A DNA stretch of 13,808 nt from Candidatus Sodaliphilus limicaballi (GTDB lineage: Bacteria; Bacteroidota; Bacteroidia; Bacteroidales; Muribaculaceae), in contig JAGHSP010000226.1 of the NCBI GenBank assembly GCA_018065815.1, forward strand, positions 1 through 13,808, given 5' to 3'. Below the pieces are notes generated by a model. It did not search any database, was not told where the DNA came from, and saw only the letters and a list, made by a program, of their open reading frames with translations. Of this stretch, positions 13,798 through 13,808 are shown in pieces (the stretch's first letter is position 1; each line of letters begins with the position of its first letter). The position numbers and the translations under genes are program-made.

Positions 13798-13808
13798 AAA
13801 ATTTATAA

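Noticed and set aside
1..13808. Mobile element, CRISPR array, toxin-antitoxin or defence system
   Set aside because: No transposase, integrase, direct-repeat array or defence-type domain was seen; nearly every gene is a recognisable core gene with uniform composition.

Overview
The window looks like chromosomal core sequence from a Bacteroidota bacterium, most likely order Bacteroidales; a gut family such as Muribaculaceae, Prevotellaceae or Bacteroidaceae would fit, but I cannot fix the family. The reasons are promoters of the TTTG-N19/20-TAnnTTTG type, A/T-rich leaders with no Shine-Dalgarno sequences, Bacteroidales-type versions of PurM, MiaA and Tgt, and DUF3332 and DUF4252-like lipoproteins. 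Gene density is high, GC content is moderate, and I see no insertion sequence, phage gene, tRNA, rRNA or CRISPR array.

Layout. Genes from about 1 to 7820 are on the + strand and genes from about 7876 to 13797 are on the - strand, so the two halves converge on a bidirectional terminator at about 7823-7853. The left half opens with the 3' end of wecB (UDP-GlcNAc 2-epimerase) followed by galE (UDP-glucose 4-epimerase), closed by a hairpin terminator. A promoter then precedes three genes joined by two ATGA start/stop overlaps: a small DUF4252-like lipoprotein, a secreted dipeptidyl-peptidase IV and miaA. Next comes tgt with its own consensus promoter, then an LptF/LptG-type lipopolysaccharide-export permease.

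The right half, read on the - strand from the window's right edge, begins with a small lysine-rich protein of unknown function, a short PlsC-type acyltransferase and a YafV/Nit2-type omega-amidase, with gaps of about 30 bases. A 160-base spacer with a good promoter follows. Then come cdsA (CDP-diacylglycerol synthase), purM (AIR synthetase), an MltF-like lytic transglycosylase lipoprotein and a DUF3332 lipoprotein.

The genes mix envelope construction (UDP-sugars, LPS export, phospholipid precursor, peptidoglycan turnover), tRNA anticodon-loop modification (MiaA at A37, Tgt at G34), purine synthesis and peptide use. I do not find a new multi-gene system. The observations most worth a second look are a Tgt that lacks all three cysteine zinc ligands, a divergent MiaA form translationally coupled to a secreted peptidase, a roughly 77-residue N-terminal extension on the LPS permease, a possibly leaderless mRNA for the DUF4252-like gene, and an unusual GalE gatekeeper residue.
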